From positions 13,879 through 77,878 of the forward strand of contig NZ_GL538208.1 of assembly GCF_000165735.1 (NCBI RefSeq): 64,000 nucleotides of DNA, in the 5' to 3' direction. The first letter of the stretch is position 1, and every line of letters begins with the position of its first letter. Shown in pieces: positions 25,833 through 34,241 of this stretch. The position numbers were made by a program, and so were the translations under genes. The notes below the pieces were generated by a model, which saw only the letters and a list, made by a program, of their open reading frames with translations, was not told the origin of the DNA and ran no database searches. The DNA is from Megasphaera micronuciformis F0359 (lineage in GTDB: Bacteria; Bacillota; Negativicutes; Veillonellales; Megasphaeraceae).

Positions 25833-27671
25833 CTAGTATTCAGTATCTTCCGTTAAAGGTGTTTTTCCGAAGCGGGTTACCAAATCCTTCTTTTCCCAAT
25901 GCCATTTGGGTGAAGCCAAACTGATGGAGTCGTCATAAGCAGGTGATTGCATATTGAGGATACCGCAAACCAGTTCGTATACGAGGTCATTAGTGAAGTA
26001 TGACTGTGCATGAGATTTTAAGGTTGCCGTAATCTCCGGATTACGTTGCATGTAGTCGTCGGAAAGCCATGTAAACATGGGAATCCGCAAAACCTTAAAG
26101 CTGGCTCCGTCAGGTTGACGGGCAATGCTCGGGTCCGAACCGTGGTCGGAGAAATAGAGCATGGCATCTAAGTGCAGGTTATCTCTTGCGTAGTCGAAGA
26201 CTTGGGACAAGAACCAATCGGTATATAAAATGGTATTGTCGTAGTCCGCCTCTTGATTTATCTTGCCGTCATCAAATTTTTGGAATTCTGCCGGATAGCG
26301 GTTTCTATATTCTATGTGGCTGCCCATAATGTGGAGAACGACAAAGTTCTTTTCATTCGGGTTCACCTTCGTTAAGAACTGTAACAGGGCTCCGTCCAAG
26401 GTCGATTCTTTTAAGTCCTGGTCGACCCATTCCGAGACATCTGCTGTCTTGGCAATGAGTGAAATCGGTGTATCGGCTACGCCTACGGAGCCTTGATTAC
26501 TAAACCAATACGTCTTATAACCGGCTTTTTTTGCCATGTCGATGATAGAAATGGATTCATTAAACTGTTTTGTATTGTAGAAATTAGACTCCGTCAAGGC
26601 ATGCTCTAATACGGGAACCGTATACCATACACAGCTGTAGACATTAGTAAAGAGGGTGAAGTGCGGGTCTTCTTTTACGGCACTCAACCAAGGCGTATTG
26701 TCCGGTGCTGACGGGTTATAGGCATTCATGAGTGTTCGTGTTTCTGATTCGCCGATAACGACGATAACCGTATTGGGTCCCAGTCGAGGATTGAGCTGCA
26801 CTGCCTGTAAAGCGGCATATTTATCATCATGATTTTCCGCATATAATTTAGCCCGTTCCAAATAATCGTGAGTGTCTAAAAAAGTTCGTACAGGAAAAGA
26901 ATTAGGCAAGAGTTCGTCGTACAATATCCAGACGGACGGAACGATGACGAGGAGGGACAATAAGGGTAAAATCTTTTTGTATACCGTCGTTTTCGGCAAA
27001 GATGGTGCCGTATAGTGGGTGCCGAAGAAGAATGCGATAATAAGGAATAGTAGAAACATAGTACCGATGATCATTCCCGCACCTAACGAATGCAGGTATT
27101 CCAGTGTTTCAGCCGGACCGGTTTGGAAGATAATCAAAGAACCGGATGTGGTAATACAAGACTGATACAGACTGTAGTAAGCCCATTGCATGACGTTGAC
27201 GGCTACGACAAGAAGTAGCAGTCCGGTCATAACTAAAGCGCTTATTACGCGCGGTAAGAATTGCTTGGCCGTCATGGATAAAAGAAAAAGTACGGCAAAA
27301 AGAAAGAGACCGTTATATATGTCGTAAATATTATTTAAGTAGACCGTGTTGCCGTTAATTAGAGTTATATAAGCCAGATACGGCCCCGTGATTATCCATG
27401 ACAATCCCACGAGAGCCGGTGCGGCAAGGGTGCGAAACGACAAATTTTGCACGTATAAGGCCAAAGCAACTACGACAGCGCCGACAGCGGGAATAAGGCC
27501 TCGCAGCATAGCGTCTATATTATCCTGACCCAAACCGAGGGACACGATAAATTGCCACTGAATACATAAGGCATATAAAATAATGAAGACCCCAATGAGG
27601 GATAAGATTCGTTTCTTTGTGTATATCTTATGGGGTTCTTGAATATATTCTGAGTCTGATGATTGATGCAT
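25833..27671 (-). CDS. phosphoethanolamine transferase-like sulfatase-family membrane enzyme
   Basis: 612 residues. Residues ~20-290 hold about seven to eight membrane helices; residues ~310-590 form a periplasmic alkaline-phosphatase/sulfatase domain. The nucleophile motif is IGESETRTLMNAYNP, matching the GES(A)xR form of CptA/EptB-like enzymes (Ser in place of Thr); YFSDHGSD provides metal ligands; HIMGSH is also typical. Expected to decorate lipid A or LPS core with phosphoethanolamine in the outer leaflet of the inner membrane. Start ATG 27671 follows GGAGGAGGA; an upstream extension to 27857 has no initiation signal. Donor and target are inferred. Confidence 0.8.
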   Translation of the reverse strand: MHQSSDSEYIQEPHKIYTKKRILSLIGVFIILYALCIQWQFIVSLGLGQDNIDAMLRGLIPAVGAVVVALALYVQNLSFRTLAAPALVGLSWIITGPYLAYITLINGNTVYLNNIYDIYNGLFLFAVLFLLSMTAKQFLPRVISALVMTGLLLLVVAVNVMQWAYYSLYQSCITTSGSLIIFQTGPAETLEYLHSLGAGMIIGTMFLLFLIIAFFFGTHYTAPSLPKTTVYKKILPLLSLLVIVPSVWILYDELLPNSFPVRTFLDTHDYLERAKLYAENHDDKYAALQAVQLNPRLGPNTVIVVIGESETRTLMNAYNPSAPDNTPWLSAVKEDPHFTLFTNVYSCVWYTVPVLEHALTESNFYNTKQFNESISIIDMAKKAGYKTYWFSNQGSVGVADTPISLIAKTADVSEWVDQDLKESTLDGALLQFLTKVNPNEKNFVVLHIMGSHIEYRNRYPAEFQKFDDGKINQEADYDNTILYTDWFLSQVFDYARDNLHLDAMLYFSDHGSDPSIARQPDGASFKVLRIPMFTWLSDDYMQRNPEITATLKSHAQSYFTNDLVYELVCGILNMQSPAYDDSISLASPKWHWEKKDLVTRFGKTPLTEDTEY

Positions 27672-27905
27672 GTAAATAAATCCTCCTCCGGTAACACCGC
27701 ATTTACGCCACTTATTATACTCTAATGTATATGAATTACATAGTGTTTTTGTTTTTTTGGTGTAACGGCTCGGAAAAATGAAAAAAATGCTCAAAAGAAT
27801 CGGAAGTTTGTTTGAATATATAAAAGAGTATGATACACTGGGTAATAAATAATACACAGATGGATATAAGTTTTATGCGGACGTCGTAACATAGAGGAGA
27901 GTGTA

Positions 27906-28823
27906 GTGGAAATGAGTACTGGTGGTAAAAAAATAGCCGTTATCGGTGCCGGACCGGCAGGATATACGGCGGCTCAGGAATTGTCAAAGAACGGCTATAC
28001 CGTCGATATTTATGATAAAGAGAAGCGACTTGGCGGTGCTATTTACACGGGTATTCCCGAGTACCGTATGTCCAAGGTCTTTTTGGACAAAGTTTTTGCG
28101 TCTATGAAAGAAGATAAAAATATTACTTTTCACTTTAATACGAAAATCGATTGTGAAAAATTTGAGGGTCTAAGGAAAAATTATGATAAAGTTCTTGTCG
28201 CCACAGGAGCTCAGATTGAAAACACGTACGGGTTTGAACCCGGGAACGGTTTGTATGCCGGGCTGACCCTTTTATATGATCTGAATATTCACGGTAACCA
28301 TGAATATTATAAGAAGTATAAGAAGGCTATGGTTTGGGGCGGCGGTAATGTTGCTATGGACTGCGCTCGATCTCTTGTTCGTATTATTGATGACGTGTCG
28401 GTTGTTTACCGGCGCTCGGAAGAAGAAATTACGGCTAATAAGAGCGAAATCCGTGATGCGCGTAATGAAAATGTTAAATTCAACTTCCTTTGTAATGTAA
28501 AACGCGTTCTGCGTGATGATTCAGGTGCCGTCACGGGTGCCCAATTGATTCGCCAGGAACTGGGTGAGCCTGATGCGTCGGGACGACGGTCGCCGCAGTC
28601 CGTGCCCGGATCGGAATTTAATATTGATGCGGATATTATTGTTATGGCTATCGGGCAGAAGGTAGATTTATCAGAACTAGCCGAAGACTTAAAAATAACG
28701 GAGAATTACCGGACTACCTTGGAAAATGTCTTTATTGCCGGTGATGCCCATGTCGGACCCGCCACTATCGGCAAGGCCTTGATGGAAGGACGTGCCGTTG
28801 CGGCAGAGATGCAAAAGGATTGA
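27906..28823 (+). CDS. GltD-like FAD/NAD(P)-dependent oxidoreductase
   Basis: 305 residues with an FAD-binding GAGPAGYTAAQ (near 14-24), a second nucleotide-binding GGGNVAMDCARS (NADPH), and the FAD-ribose motif NVFIAGDAHVGPATIGKALMEGRAVA. It resembles the flavin half of glutamate synthase small subunit and related NfnB/AegA-type proteins but lacks the N-terminal double [4Fe-4S] ferredoxin-like domain (~140 residues), so it needs another electron partner. GAGGAG is 6 bases before GTG 27906 and 12 before ATG 27912; either may start. Monocistronic with a strong terminator. Confidence 0.85.
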   Translation: MEMSTGGKKIAVIGAGPAGYTAAQELSKNGYTVDIYDKEKRLGGAIYTGIPEYRMSKVFLDKVFASMKEDKNITFHFNTKIDCEKFEGLRKNYDKVLVATGAQIENTYGFEPGNGLYAGLTLLYDLNIHGNHEYYKKYKKAMVWGGGNVAMDCARSLVRIIDDVSVVYRRSEEEITANKSEIRDARNENVKFNFLCNVKRVLRDDSGAVTGAQLIRQELGEPDASGRRSPQSVPGSEFNIDADIIVMAIGQKVDLSELAEDLKITENYRTTLENVFIAGDAHVGPATIGKALMEGRAVAAEMQKD

Positions 28824-28837
28824 GTGCTTAGAATACG

Positions 28838-28880
28838 AACATATGCGAAATATTATTTTTTCGCATATGTTTGTTTTTTT
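28838..28880 (+). terminator. terminator after GltD-like gene
   Basis: AACATATGCGAAA / TTTCGCATATGTT hairpin followed by seven T. Confidence 0.9.
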
Positions 28881-28891
28881 ATGTAAATCTA

Positions 28892-28921
28892 TTGCCAAGG
28901 ATCAAGAAGATATGATATAAT
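28892..28921 (+). promoter_or_regulatory. tRNA operon promoter
   Basis: -35 TTGCCA (28892-28897), 18-base spacer, -10 TATAAT (28916-28921) with TGA just upstream (extended -10). Confidence 0.7.
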
Positions 28922-28964
28922 CTCACTTGTTCGAGGCGATTCAGTCGCCCGGAGAGTGTAAAAC

Positions 28965-29040
28965 GGCCTCGTGGTGTAGCGGTTAACATGTCGCCCTGTC
29001 ACGGCGAAGATCGTCGGTTCAAATCCGATCGAGGTCGCCA
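28965..29040 (+). tRNA. tRNA-Asp (GTC)
   Basis: Cloverleaf with acceptor GGCCTCG / CGAGGTC, discriminator G, encoded CCA, T-arm GGTTCAAATCC and anticodon GTC in loop CTGTCAC. Confidence 0.95.
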
Positions 29041-29045
29041 TTTTT

Positions 29046-29121
29046 GCTCAGGTAGCTCAGTCGGTAGAGCAGGGGACTGAAAATCCCCGTGTCGGCGGTT
29101 CAATTCCGTCCCTGAGCACCA
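29046..29121 (+). tRNA. tRNA-Phe (GAA)
   Basis: Acceptor GCTCAGG / CCTGAGC, encoded ACCA, anticodon GAA in loop CTGAAAA, D-arm GCTCAGTCGGTAGAGC. Five bases after tRNA-Asp. Confidence 0.95.
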
Positions 29122-29133
29122 TTAATTTCATAT

Positions 29134-29219
29134 GCGGTCGTGGCGGAACGGCAGACGCGCTACTTTGAGGGGGTAGTGAACGTAAGTTCGTATGGGTTCA
29201 AGTCCCATCGACCGCACCA
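29134..29219 (+). tRNA. tRNA-Leu (GAG)
   Basis: 86-base class-II tRNA with a long variable arm (TGAACGTAAGTTCGT), acceptor GCGGTCG / CGACCGC, encoded ACCA, and anticodon GAG in loop TTGAGGG. Last of the three-tRNA operon. Confidence 0.95.
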
Positions 29220-29228
29220 TAAGTAAAC

Positions 29229-29266
29229 AAGCGCTTCTCGAGAGATTCGGGAAGCGCTCTTTTTGT
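29229..29266 (+). terminator. tRNA operon terminator
   Basis: AGCGCTTC / GAAGCGCT hairpin followed by TTTTT. Confidence 0.85.
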
Positions 29267-29483
29267 ATGCTGTAATAAAACGGGAGTTACGGGATATTTC
29301 ATGTCGGTTTTAACAGTGATGCATGCGGAAGAATAAAAATGAGTAGAAAATATACTACTTAATGTATAAGGAAATAGAATAAACATTGATTACTAAATAA
29401 TAATAAAATATAATTACAACTGAATTAACATATAAATACAACATATTTGTAACTATACTAACGATGGAGGTTGTGAGAAAAAG

Positions 29484-30791
29484 ATGATAAGAAAGAATAC
29501 TTTATTAGCTATAAGTATATTGTGTGCAGTAAACGGATGGAGTATGGCGGCTAATAGCCTGAATATAGGTGAAAATAGTGTAGTAACCGGGGATAATTCC
29601 GTAGTCGGAGGAAAAAACTCCAGTGTTAACGGGAATAATTCTATTGCTTTCGGAGAAGGAGCTAAAGTTACGGAATCCAGTGTCTTTGCAATCGGAAAGA
29701 GAGCGGAAGTTTTAAAAGAAAACAGTCTTGCTATAGGTAATAATACAAAGGCGACTGAAATTATGACTACGGCTGTAGGGTATGGTTCCAAGGCTAAAGA
29801 TAAGTATGCTACGGCTGTGGGGTATCAGAATACGGCTACCGGTAACCAGTCATCTGTCTTCGGGTCCGACTCCGAAGCTTCGGGGACCAACTCTCTGGCA
29901 GTAGGCAGTCATGTGGAGAGCAAAGGTGACTATAGCGTCGGCATGGGTTTTAAGGCGAAAACAGACAGTGAGGGAGCTGTCGCTATCGGTAATCAGGCAA
30001 CGAGTTCCGGGGAAAACGGATTAGCATTGGGAACCATTGCCAATGCAACTCAAAAGGACTCGGTGGCACTGGGCCATTCAGCACAAGCAACGGAGATCAA
30101 CAGCGTTGCGTTAGGCTCCAGTTCCACGACGGATCAGGCCGTATCCACCGCCGTCATGACGATTAACGGTACGAATTATAATCTGGCCGGCAGTACGGCC
30201 GACAGTACTGTATCTATCGGTACAGTGAGACAGAATGCACAAGGCGATATTTTTGAAATTAAGCGAACTATTACTAATGTAGCCGCAGGTCGAGTGTCCG
30301 ATACGTCGACAGATGCGGTTAACGGTAGCCAATTACATGCTGTGACGCAGGCTATTGAAACCAATGCCGGCAATATACGTCTTTTAGACAACAGAATTAA
30401 TAATATATCCAATATAGCAGCTACACAAGCTAATAACTATACAGACTCGCAAGTAGGGAAAGTAGGAGCCAGGTCAGCCGCTTTGGCAGGACTGCATCCG
30501 CTTGAATTTAATAAGGATGACAAGGCCAGCTATGCTGTTTCGATGGGCAATTATAAAGGAAAAAGTGCCGTGGCTTTGGGGGCTTTTTACCGGCCCAATG
30601 AACGAACTATGGTCGGGTTCGGGACGACAGTGGGAGACGATACGCAATATACTTTGAATGTATCCTTTAAAACCGGTAAAGGGAATGACTATGTTGCGGA
30701 AGGCAAGTCGAAGGATGCCAGAATTACCCGTTTAGAACTGTTGGTACAGCAATTGTTACAAGAGGTTCAGGAATTAAAAGCAAGTCGATAA
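29484..30791 (+). CDS. YadA-like trimeric autotransporter adhesin
   Basis: 435-residue outer-membrane adhesin. Signal peptide 1-22; residues ~25-225 are a head of ~14-residue YadA/Hep_Hag repeats (NSIAFGEGAKV, NSLAIGNNTKA, ATAVGYQNTA and so on) that form a trimeric beta roll; neck motif DAVNGSQLHAVTQAI near 277; a short stalk; and a YadA anchor from GARSAALAGLHPLEF (~328) to YTLNVSFKTGKG (~398). A further ~35 residues follow the barrel and end in a leucine-rich heptad stretch (LELLVQQLLQEVQEL), unlike classical YadA, which ends with the last strand. Own terminator. Its presence shows a true outer membrane. Confidence 0.93.
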   Translation: MIRKNTLLAISILCAVNGWSMAANSLNIGENSVVTGDNSVVGGKNSSVNGNNSIAFGEGAKVTESSVFAIGKRAEVLKENSLAIGNNTKATEIMTTAVGYGSKAKDKYATAVGYQNTATGNQSSVFGSDSEASGTNSLAVGSHVESKGDYSVGMGFKAKTDSEGAVAIGNQATSSGENGLALGTIANATQKDSVALGHSAQATEINSVALGSSSTTDQAVSTAVMTINGTNYNLAGSTADSTVSIGTVRQNAQGDIFEIKRTITNVAAGRVSDTSTDAVNGSQLHAVTQAIETNAGNIRLLDNRINNISNIAATQANNYTDSQVGKVGARSAALAGLHPLEFNKDDKASYAVSMGNYKGKSAVALGAFYRPNERTMVGFGTTVGDDTQYTLNVSFKTGKGNDYVAEGKSKDARITRLELLVQQLLQEVQELKASR

Positions 30792-30798
30792 TAAATGA

Positions 30799-30846
30799 TA
30801 AAGGACACGCTTCAGAATGAGGGAATTCTGAAGCGTGTCCTTTTGT
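30799..30846. terminator. terminator between adhesin and sirtuin genes
   Basis: AAAGGACACGCTTCAGAAT / ATTCTGAAGCGTGTCCTTT, a 19-bp perfect stem usable from both sides. Confidence 0.9.
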
Positions 30847-30848
30847 GC

Positions 30849-31571
30849 TTATATTTTTACTTGGCTGAAAACCTTGCCGATAGGTTCGCGAATGACCAGA
30901 TCGGCTTGAGTGTCCAGTCCCGTCTCACCTTTATTGATTAGGACCAGCTTATGGCCTTTGTAATAGTGAACAAGTCCGGCTGCCGGATAGACAACGAGAG
31001 ACGTGCCGCCGATGATGAGCATGTCCGCTTTTTGGATATACCGTATCGTTTCCGTAATAACCTCGTCGTCTAATGATTCTTCATATAGGACGACATCAGG
31101 TTTTATGGGGCCGCCACAGGAGTTGCAACGAGGGATGCCGTCGGCTTTTTTCATATACTCTGCATCGAAGAAGGCCCCGCAACGTTCGCACCGGTTACGG
31201 TGCACGCTGCCGTGGAGTTCCAACACATTGTGACTGCCCGCTTTTTGGTGTAGACCGTCGATATTTTGCGTAATGACGGCTTTGACTTTTCCGGCCCGTT
31301 CCCATTCAGCTAATTTCAAGTGGGCTGCATTGGGCTTTGCATTAAGACAGAGCATTTTGTCGTGATAAAAACGATAAAACTCTTCCTTGTTATTTTCATA
31401 GAAAGTGTGGCTCAAAATTGTTTCGGGAGGGAAGTCATAGGTCTGATTATACAGGCCGTCTACACTGCGAAAATCGGGTATGCCGCTTTCTGTCGAAACA
31501 CCGGCTCCGCCGAAAAAAACGATATTGTCGGAATTCTTTACCATTTGAACGAATTGATCGATTTCAGACAT
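30849..31571 (-). CDS. cobB: NAD-dependent protein deacylase (sirtuin)
   Basis: 240-residue Sir2-family enzyme that removes acyl groups from lysine using NAD. GGAGVSTESGIPDFRS (NAD binding, ~20-35), TQNIDGLHQKAG, catalytic His in ELHGS, zinc Cys pairs CERCGAFF and CNSCGG, and GGTSLVVYPAAG are all present. The pair that marks desuccinylases (Tyr/Arg after the SGIPDFR loop) is not evident, so deacetylase is the default. AGGAGG precedes the ATG; 10 bases after the HD-domain gene in the same minus-strand operon. Confidence 0.95.
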   Translation of the reverse strand: MSEIDQFVQMVKNSDNIVFFGGAGVSTESGIPDFRSVDGLYNQTYDFPPETILSHTFYENNKEEFYRFYHDKMLCLNAKPNAAHLKLAEWERAGKVKAVITQNIDGLHQKAGSHNVLELHGSVHRNRCERCGAFFDAEYMKKADGIPRCNSCGGPIKPDVVLYEESLDDEVITETIRYIQKADMLIIGGTSLVVYPAAGLVHYYKGHKLVLINKGETGLDTQADLVIREPIGKVFSQVKI

Positions 31572-31581
31572 ACGAACCTCC

Positions 31582-32070
31582 TTATAAGGCGAAGATTTTG
31601 TTTAATAACGAAAGGCCGCTTTTTGTTTTGAATATGCTGTCGCGAAAATGTCGAATGGCATCCGCTCTTAATGCGTCTTCATAGGCATTGACAATGAAGT
31701 CGGCTTCCAAGAGGATTTGCCAGTCGGAACCGTCTATACCGCTATAAGTGTGGTGGTGAGCAATGAGAAAACATACTCTGTCTATGAGTTCTTTATCTGT
31801 CGTTAAACGGCTTAAAATTTCTCGTACCGGTGCAGGACCTTCTATTTCCTGATATTTTCCCGAGCAGTTTCCGTACTTTTCTTCGGCGGCATGAATTCCT
31901 ATATCATGCAAGACTGCCGCTGTGCAAAGAATTTCCAGCGTGCGAGGGTCAAGCCCCTCCATACGGCCGATGAGCTCGGCAAAGGAATGAACTTTAATAA
32001 AGTGTTGAATGCGTTTAGCATCGCCTTTGTCGTAAGTAATGGCGGCTACCGTAAGTTTACTTATATCCAT
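31582..32070 (-). CDS. HD-domain phosphohydrolase-like protein
   Basis: 162 residues with a metal-dependent HD fold: H28-type first ligand in IKVHSFAELI, the HD pair in AAVLHDIGIH, a histidine pair in LIAHHHTY, and a final Asp in LEADFIVNAYED. Similar small HD proteins act on nucleotides or phosphodiesters; substrate unknown. Start ATG 32070 after GAGGTACC. Upstream gene of a two-gene operon with the sirtuin. Confidence 0.85.
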   Translation of the reverse strand: MDISKLTVAAITYDKGDAKRIQHFIKVHSFAELIGRMEGLDPRTLEILCTAAVLHDIGIHAAEEKYGNCSGKYQEIEGPAPVREILSRLTTDKELIDRVCFLIAHHHTYSGIDGSDWQILLEADFIVNAYEDALRADAIRHFRDSIFKTKSGLSLLNKIFAL

Positions 32071-32443
32071 GTCAGGTACCTCAAAATCATACTTATTAAT
32101 ATATTTTCATTATACTAGGTCGTACAGACTTTTGCTATAAACAGAATATCTTTATAAATACGAATGACACGAGGCGATGCGCGCGATTCGGAAACAGCGA
32201 TTCGCAATATGAAAAGAAAGGAAATGACCATAAAACAGAAATAAATAAGGAAAAGTAAGGGCAAAATAAAGAAAATATGAAAAATAACAAAGCTATAAAC
32301 AAAAGCGATAGTTTCGATTTGTAACATATTAAAAAAGAAAGGGAAAAATCGCTTAATAAGGTGAATATTTATTGACAAAAACAACGGCACATCTTATGAT
32401 TTCTATATGTGAAAATGAATTTTAACAAAAGGGGAGAGCTTTT
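32071..32443. other. AT-rich divergent intergenic region
   Basis: 373 bases between the HD gene (minus) and the alanine symporter (plus). It holds a TATAAT-like box for the minus operon near 32115 and the symporter promoter at 32372-32400. A 91-codon minus-strand frame here is phenylalanine/isoleucine-rich and looks like an AT-rich artefact. No hairpin terminator or riboswitch recognised. Confidence 0.5.
32372..32400 (+). promoter_or_regulatory. promoter of alanine/glycine symporter
   Basis: Perfect -35 TTGACA (32372-32377), 17-base spacer, -10 TATGAT (32395-32400). Confidence 0.75.
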
Positions 32444-33859
32444 ATGGCTGCACTTATTTTAAATGAGTTGGATTATTTGGACAGTGTCCTCTATTATCCC
32501 GTCTTGGTCGTCGTACTGGTTGTAGCGGGACTTTATTTTTCTTGGCGAACCAGACTGGTACAGTTGCGGATGTGTGCCGAAAGTATTCGTGTCGTTTTGG
32601 AAAAACCGCAAGGAGCTGAATCTGTATCGTCTTTTCAGGCTCTTATGGTATCTACGGCGTCGCGTGTCGGTACGGGGAATATTATCGGTATTTCTACGGC
32701 TATTTGTCTCGGCGGTCCGGGAAGCGTTTTTTGGATGTGGCTGGTGGCTATTATCGGCGGGGCCAGTGCCTTTATTGAAAGTACATTGGCTCAGATTTAT
32801 AAACGGCGTGATTCCCGAGGCGGTAGTTACGGCGGTCCGGCTTACTATATTGAAACAGCCTTGCACAGTCGTTTTGTCGGTGCTGTTTTTGCCCTCTTTT
32901 TGATTTTGACCTATGCCGGCGGCTTTAATCTCCTGGCGTCTTATAACTTACAATCAACCTTTGCCGTATACAGTTTTTATGATAAAGCGACGACGCCTTG
33001 GATTTTAGGAGCCATCTTTGCTGTTTTGGTAGGGTATTGTATTCTCGGGGGCGGCAAGCGTATTGTTCGCACGACTTCTTGGATTGTTCCTATCATGGGC
33101 GGCATTTATGTAGTAGCGGCTTTATATATTATTTTGACCCATATTACATATATCCCCGATGTGTTTGCGCTTATCTTTGCTAATGCATTTGACTTTCAGG
33201 CGATTTTCGGCGGTATTGCCGGATCTTGCCTCATGTACGGCGTAAAGCGCGGCCTCTACTCGAACGAAGCCGGTATCGGTTCGGCCCCGAATGCGGCCGC
33301 TACAGCCGATGTCAGCCATCCCGTAAAACAAGGGCTTGTACAGATGCTTTCCGTATACTTGGATACCTTGGTAGTCTGCACGGCTACGGCAATGATGTGC
33401 CTTTGTTCGGGTGTGCCCATTACCAAAGAGGCTGCCGGGGCTACCTATGTACAGCAGGCCTTGACGGCGGATCTCGGGTCTTTCGGTCCGATTCTGATTA
33501 CCGTTTGCATGGTCCTTTTCGCCTTCTCCACACTGATCGGTAACCTCTTTTATGTAGATAATTGCTTGACCTTTCTTCACGGTAAGGTGCCCAGCAAATC
33601 TTTTATGGTTGCGTATCGCATCATTGCGGCTCTGATTATCTTTGTCGGTGCCGGTATGTCCATGGCTGCGGCTTGGGACATAGCGGATATCTTTATGGCC
33701 TTCATGTGCCTTATCAACATCCCGGCATGTGCTATTTTGGGCACTACGGCCGTTAAAGCTATGAAAGACTATGAACGCCAGAAAAAAGAAGGAAAGAATC
33801 CTGTATTCTTGGCGAAAAATATCGGCTTGGATGAAACGAATCTCGATTTTTGGAAATAA
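32444..33859 (+). CDS. alanine/glycine:cation symporter (AGCS family)
   Basis: 471 residues with about ten to eleven membrane helices. Family signatures include ASRVGTGNIIGIS, GGPGSVFWMW, GGSYGGPAYYIE, and GVKRGLYSNEAGIGSAPNAAA. Imports alanine or glycine with Na+ (or H+). Ribosome site AAGGGGAG precedes ATG 32444. Monocistronic between its own promoter and a terminator. Supplies amino acids for an amino-acid-using anaerobe; exact substrate unknown. Confidence 0.93.
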   Translation: MAALILNELDYLDSVLYYPVLVVVLVVAGLYFSWRTRLVQLRMCAESIRVVLEKPQGAESVSSFQALMVSTASRVGTGNIIGISTAICLGGPGSVFWMWLVAIIGGASAFIESTLAQIYKRRDSRGGSYGGPAYYIETALHSRFVGAVFALFLILTYAGGFNLLASYNLQSTFAVYSFYDKATTPWILGAIFAVLVGYCILGGGKRIVRTTSWIVPIMGGIYVVAALYIILTHITYIPDVFALIFANAFDFQAIFGGIAGSCLMYGVKRGLYSNEAGIGSAPNAAATADVSHPVKQGLVQMLSVYLDTLVVCTATAMMCLCSGVPITKEAAGATYVQQALTADLGSFGPILITVCMVLFAFSTLIGNLFYVDNCLTFLHGKVPSKSFMVAYRIIAALIIFVGAGMSMAAAWDIADIFMAFMCLINIPACAILGTTAVKAMKDYERQKKEGKNPVFLAKNIGLDETNLDFWK

Positions 33860-33868
33860 GCCGAGTTG

Positions 33869-33906
33869 TAAACGGGGGCCTCTTTTGAGAGGCTCCCGTT
33901 TTTGTG
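33869..33906 (+). terminator. terminator after symporter
   Basis: AACGGG.GCCTC / GAGGC.CCCGTT hairpin followed by TTTTT. Confidence 0.8.
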
Positions 33907-33947
33907 TGTAAAAAATAAAACAGTAGCGTGATTAAAAGAGTCTTTTC

Positions 33948-33975
33948 TTGACAAAAAAAAGAATATCAGTACAAT
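33948..33975 (+). promoter_or_regulatory. ileS promoter
   Basis: -35 TTGACA (33948-33953), 16-base spacer, -10 TACAAT (33970-33975). Confidence 0.75.
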
Positions 33976-33981
33976 AGGTCT

Positions 33982-34220
33982 ATATACATAATGTATAAGA
34001 AAAAACTATGAAGAAGACGGTCGGGGAATATTCAGTCTTAAGCGAGTCGGTGACGGTGGGAGACCGACAGAAGGAACCCTTGGCGAATCACTTCGGAGTT
34101 GCAGCCGCGAACCGGTTGCCGGCTTACCGCCGTTAACGGGTCAAAAGTGGCTGTACGCAGTTATTAGGGTGGTACCGCGGTGATTAAACATCTTCGTCCC
34201 TTAGGGATGAAGATGTTATT
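33982..34220 (+). promoter_or_regulatory. isoleucine T-box leader of ileS
   Basis: About 240-base leader. Distal Stem I AGCGAGTCGG..GGTGGGAGACCGAC, candidate specifier AUC at 34087-34089, consensus T-box AGGGTGGTACCGCGG (34166-34180), and terminator ACATCTTCGTCCC / GGGATGAAGATGT with T-run (34188-34220). Uncharged tRNA-Ile is expected to allow read-through. Confidence 0.93.
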
Positions 34221-34241
34221 TTTTTTAAGGAGGAAATCATA

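Noticed and set aside
27672-27857. 62-residue extension of the phosphoethanolamine transferase-like protein
   Set aside because: Crosses the promoter region and lacks a ribosome site, while ATG 27671 follows GGAGGAGGA.
29560-30130. DNA tandem repeats as a mobile or CRISPR-like element
   Set aside because: The periodic pattern is the protein-level YadA head repeat, not a DNA repeat array; no spacers or cas genes are present.
32115-32390. 91-codon minus-strand membrane-like ORF
   Set aside because: Phe/Ile-rich product of very AT-rich DNA, no ribosome site, and it overlaps the promoter of the symporter gene.
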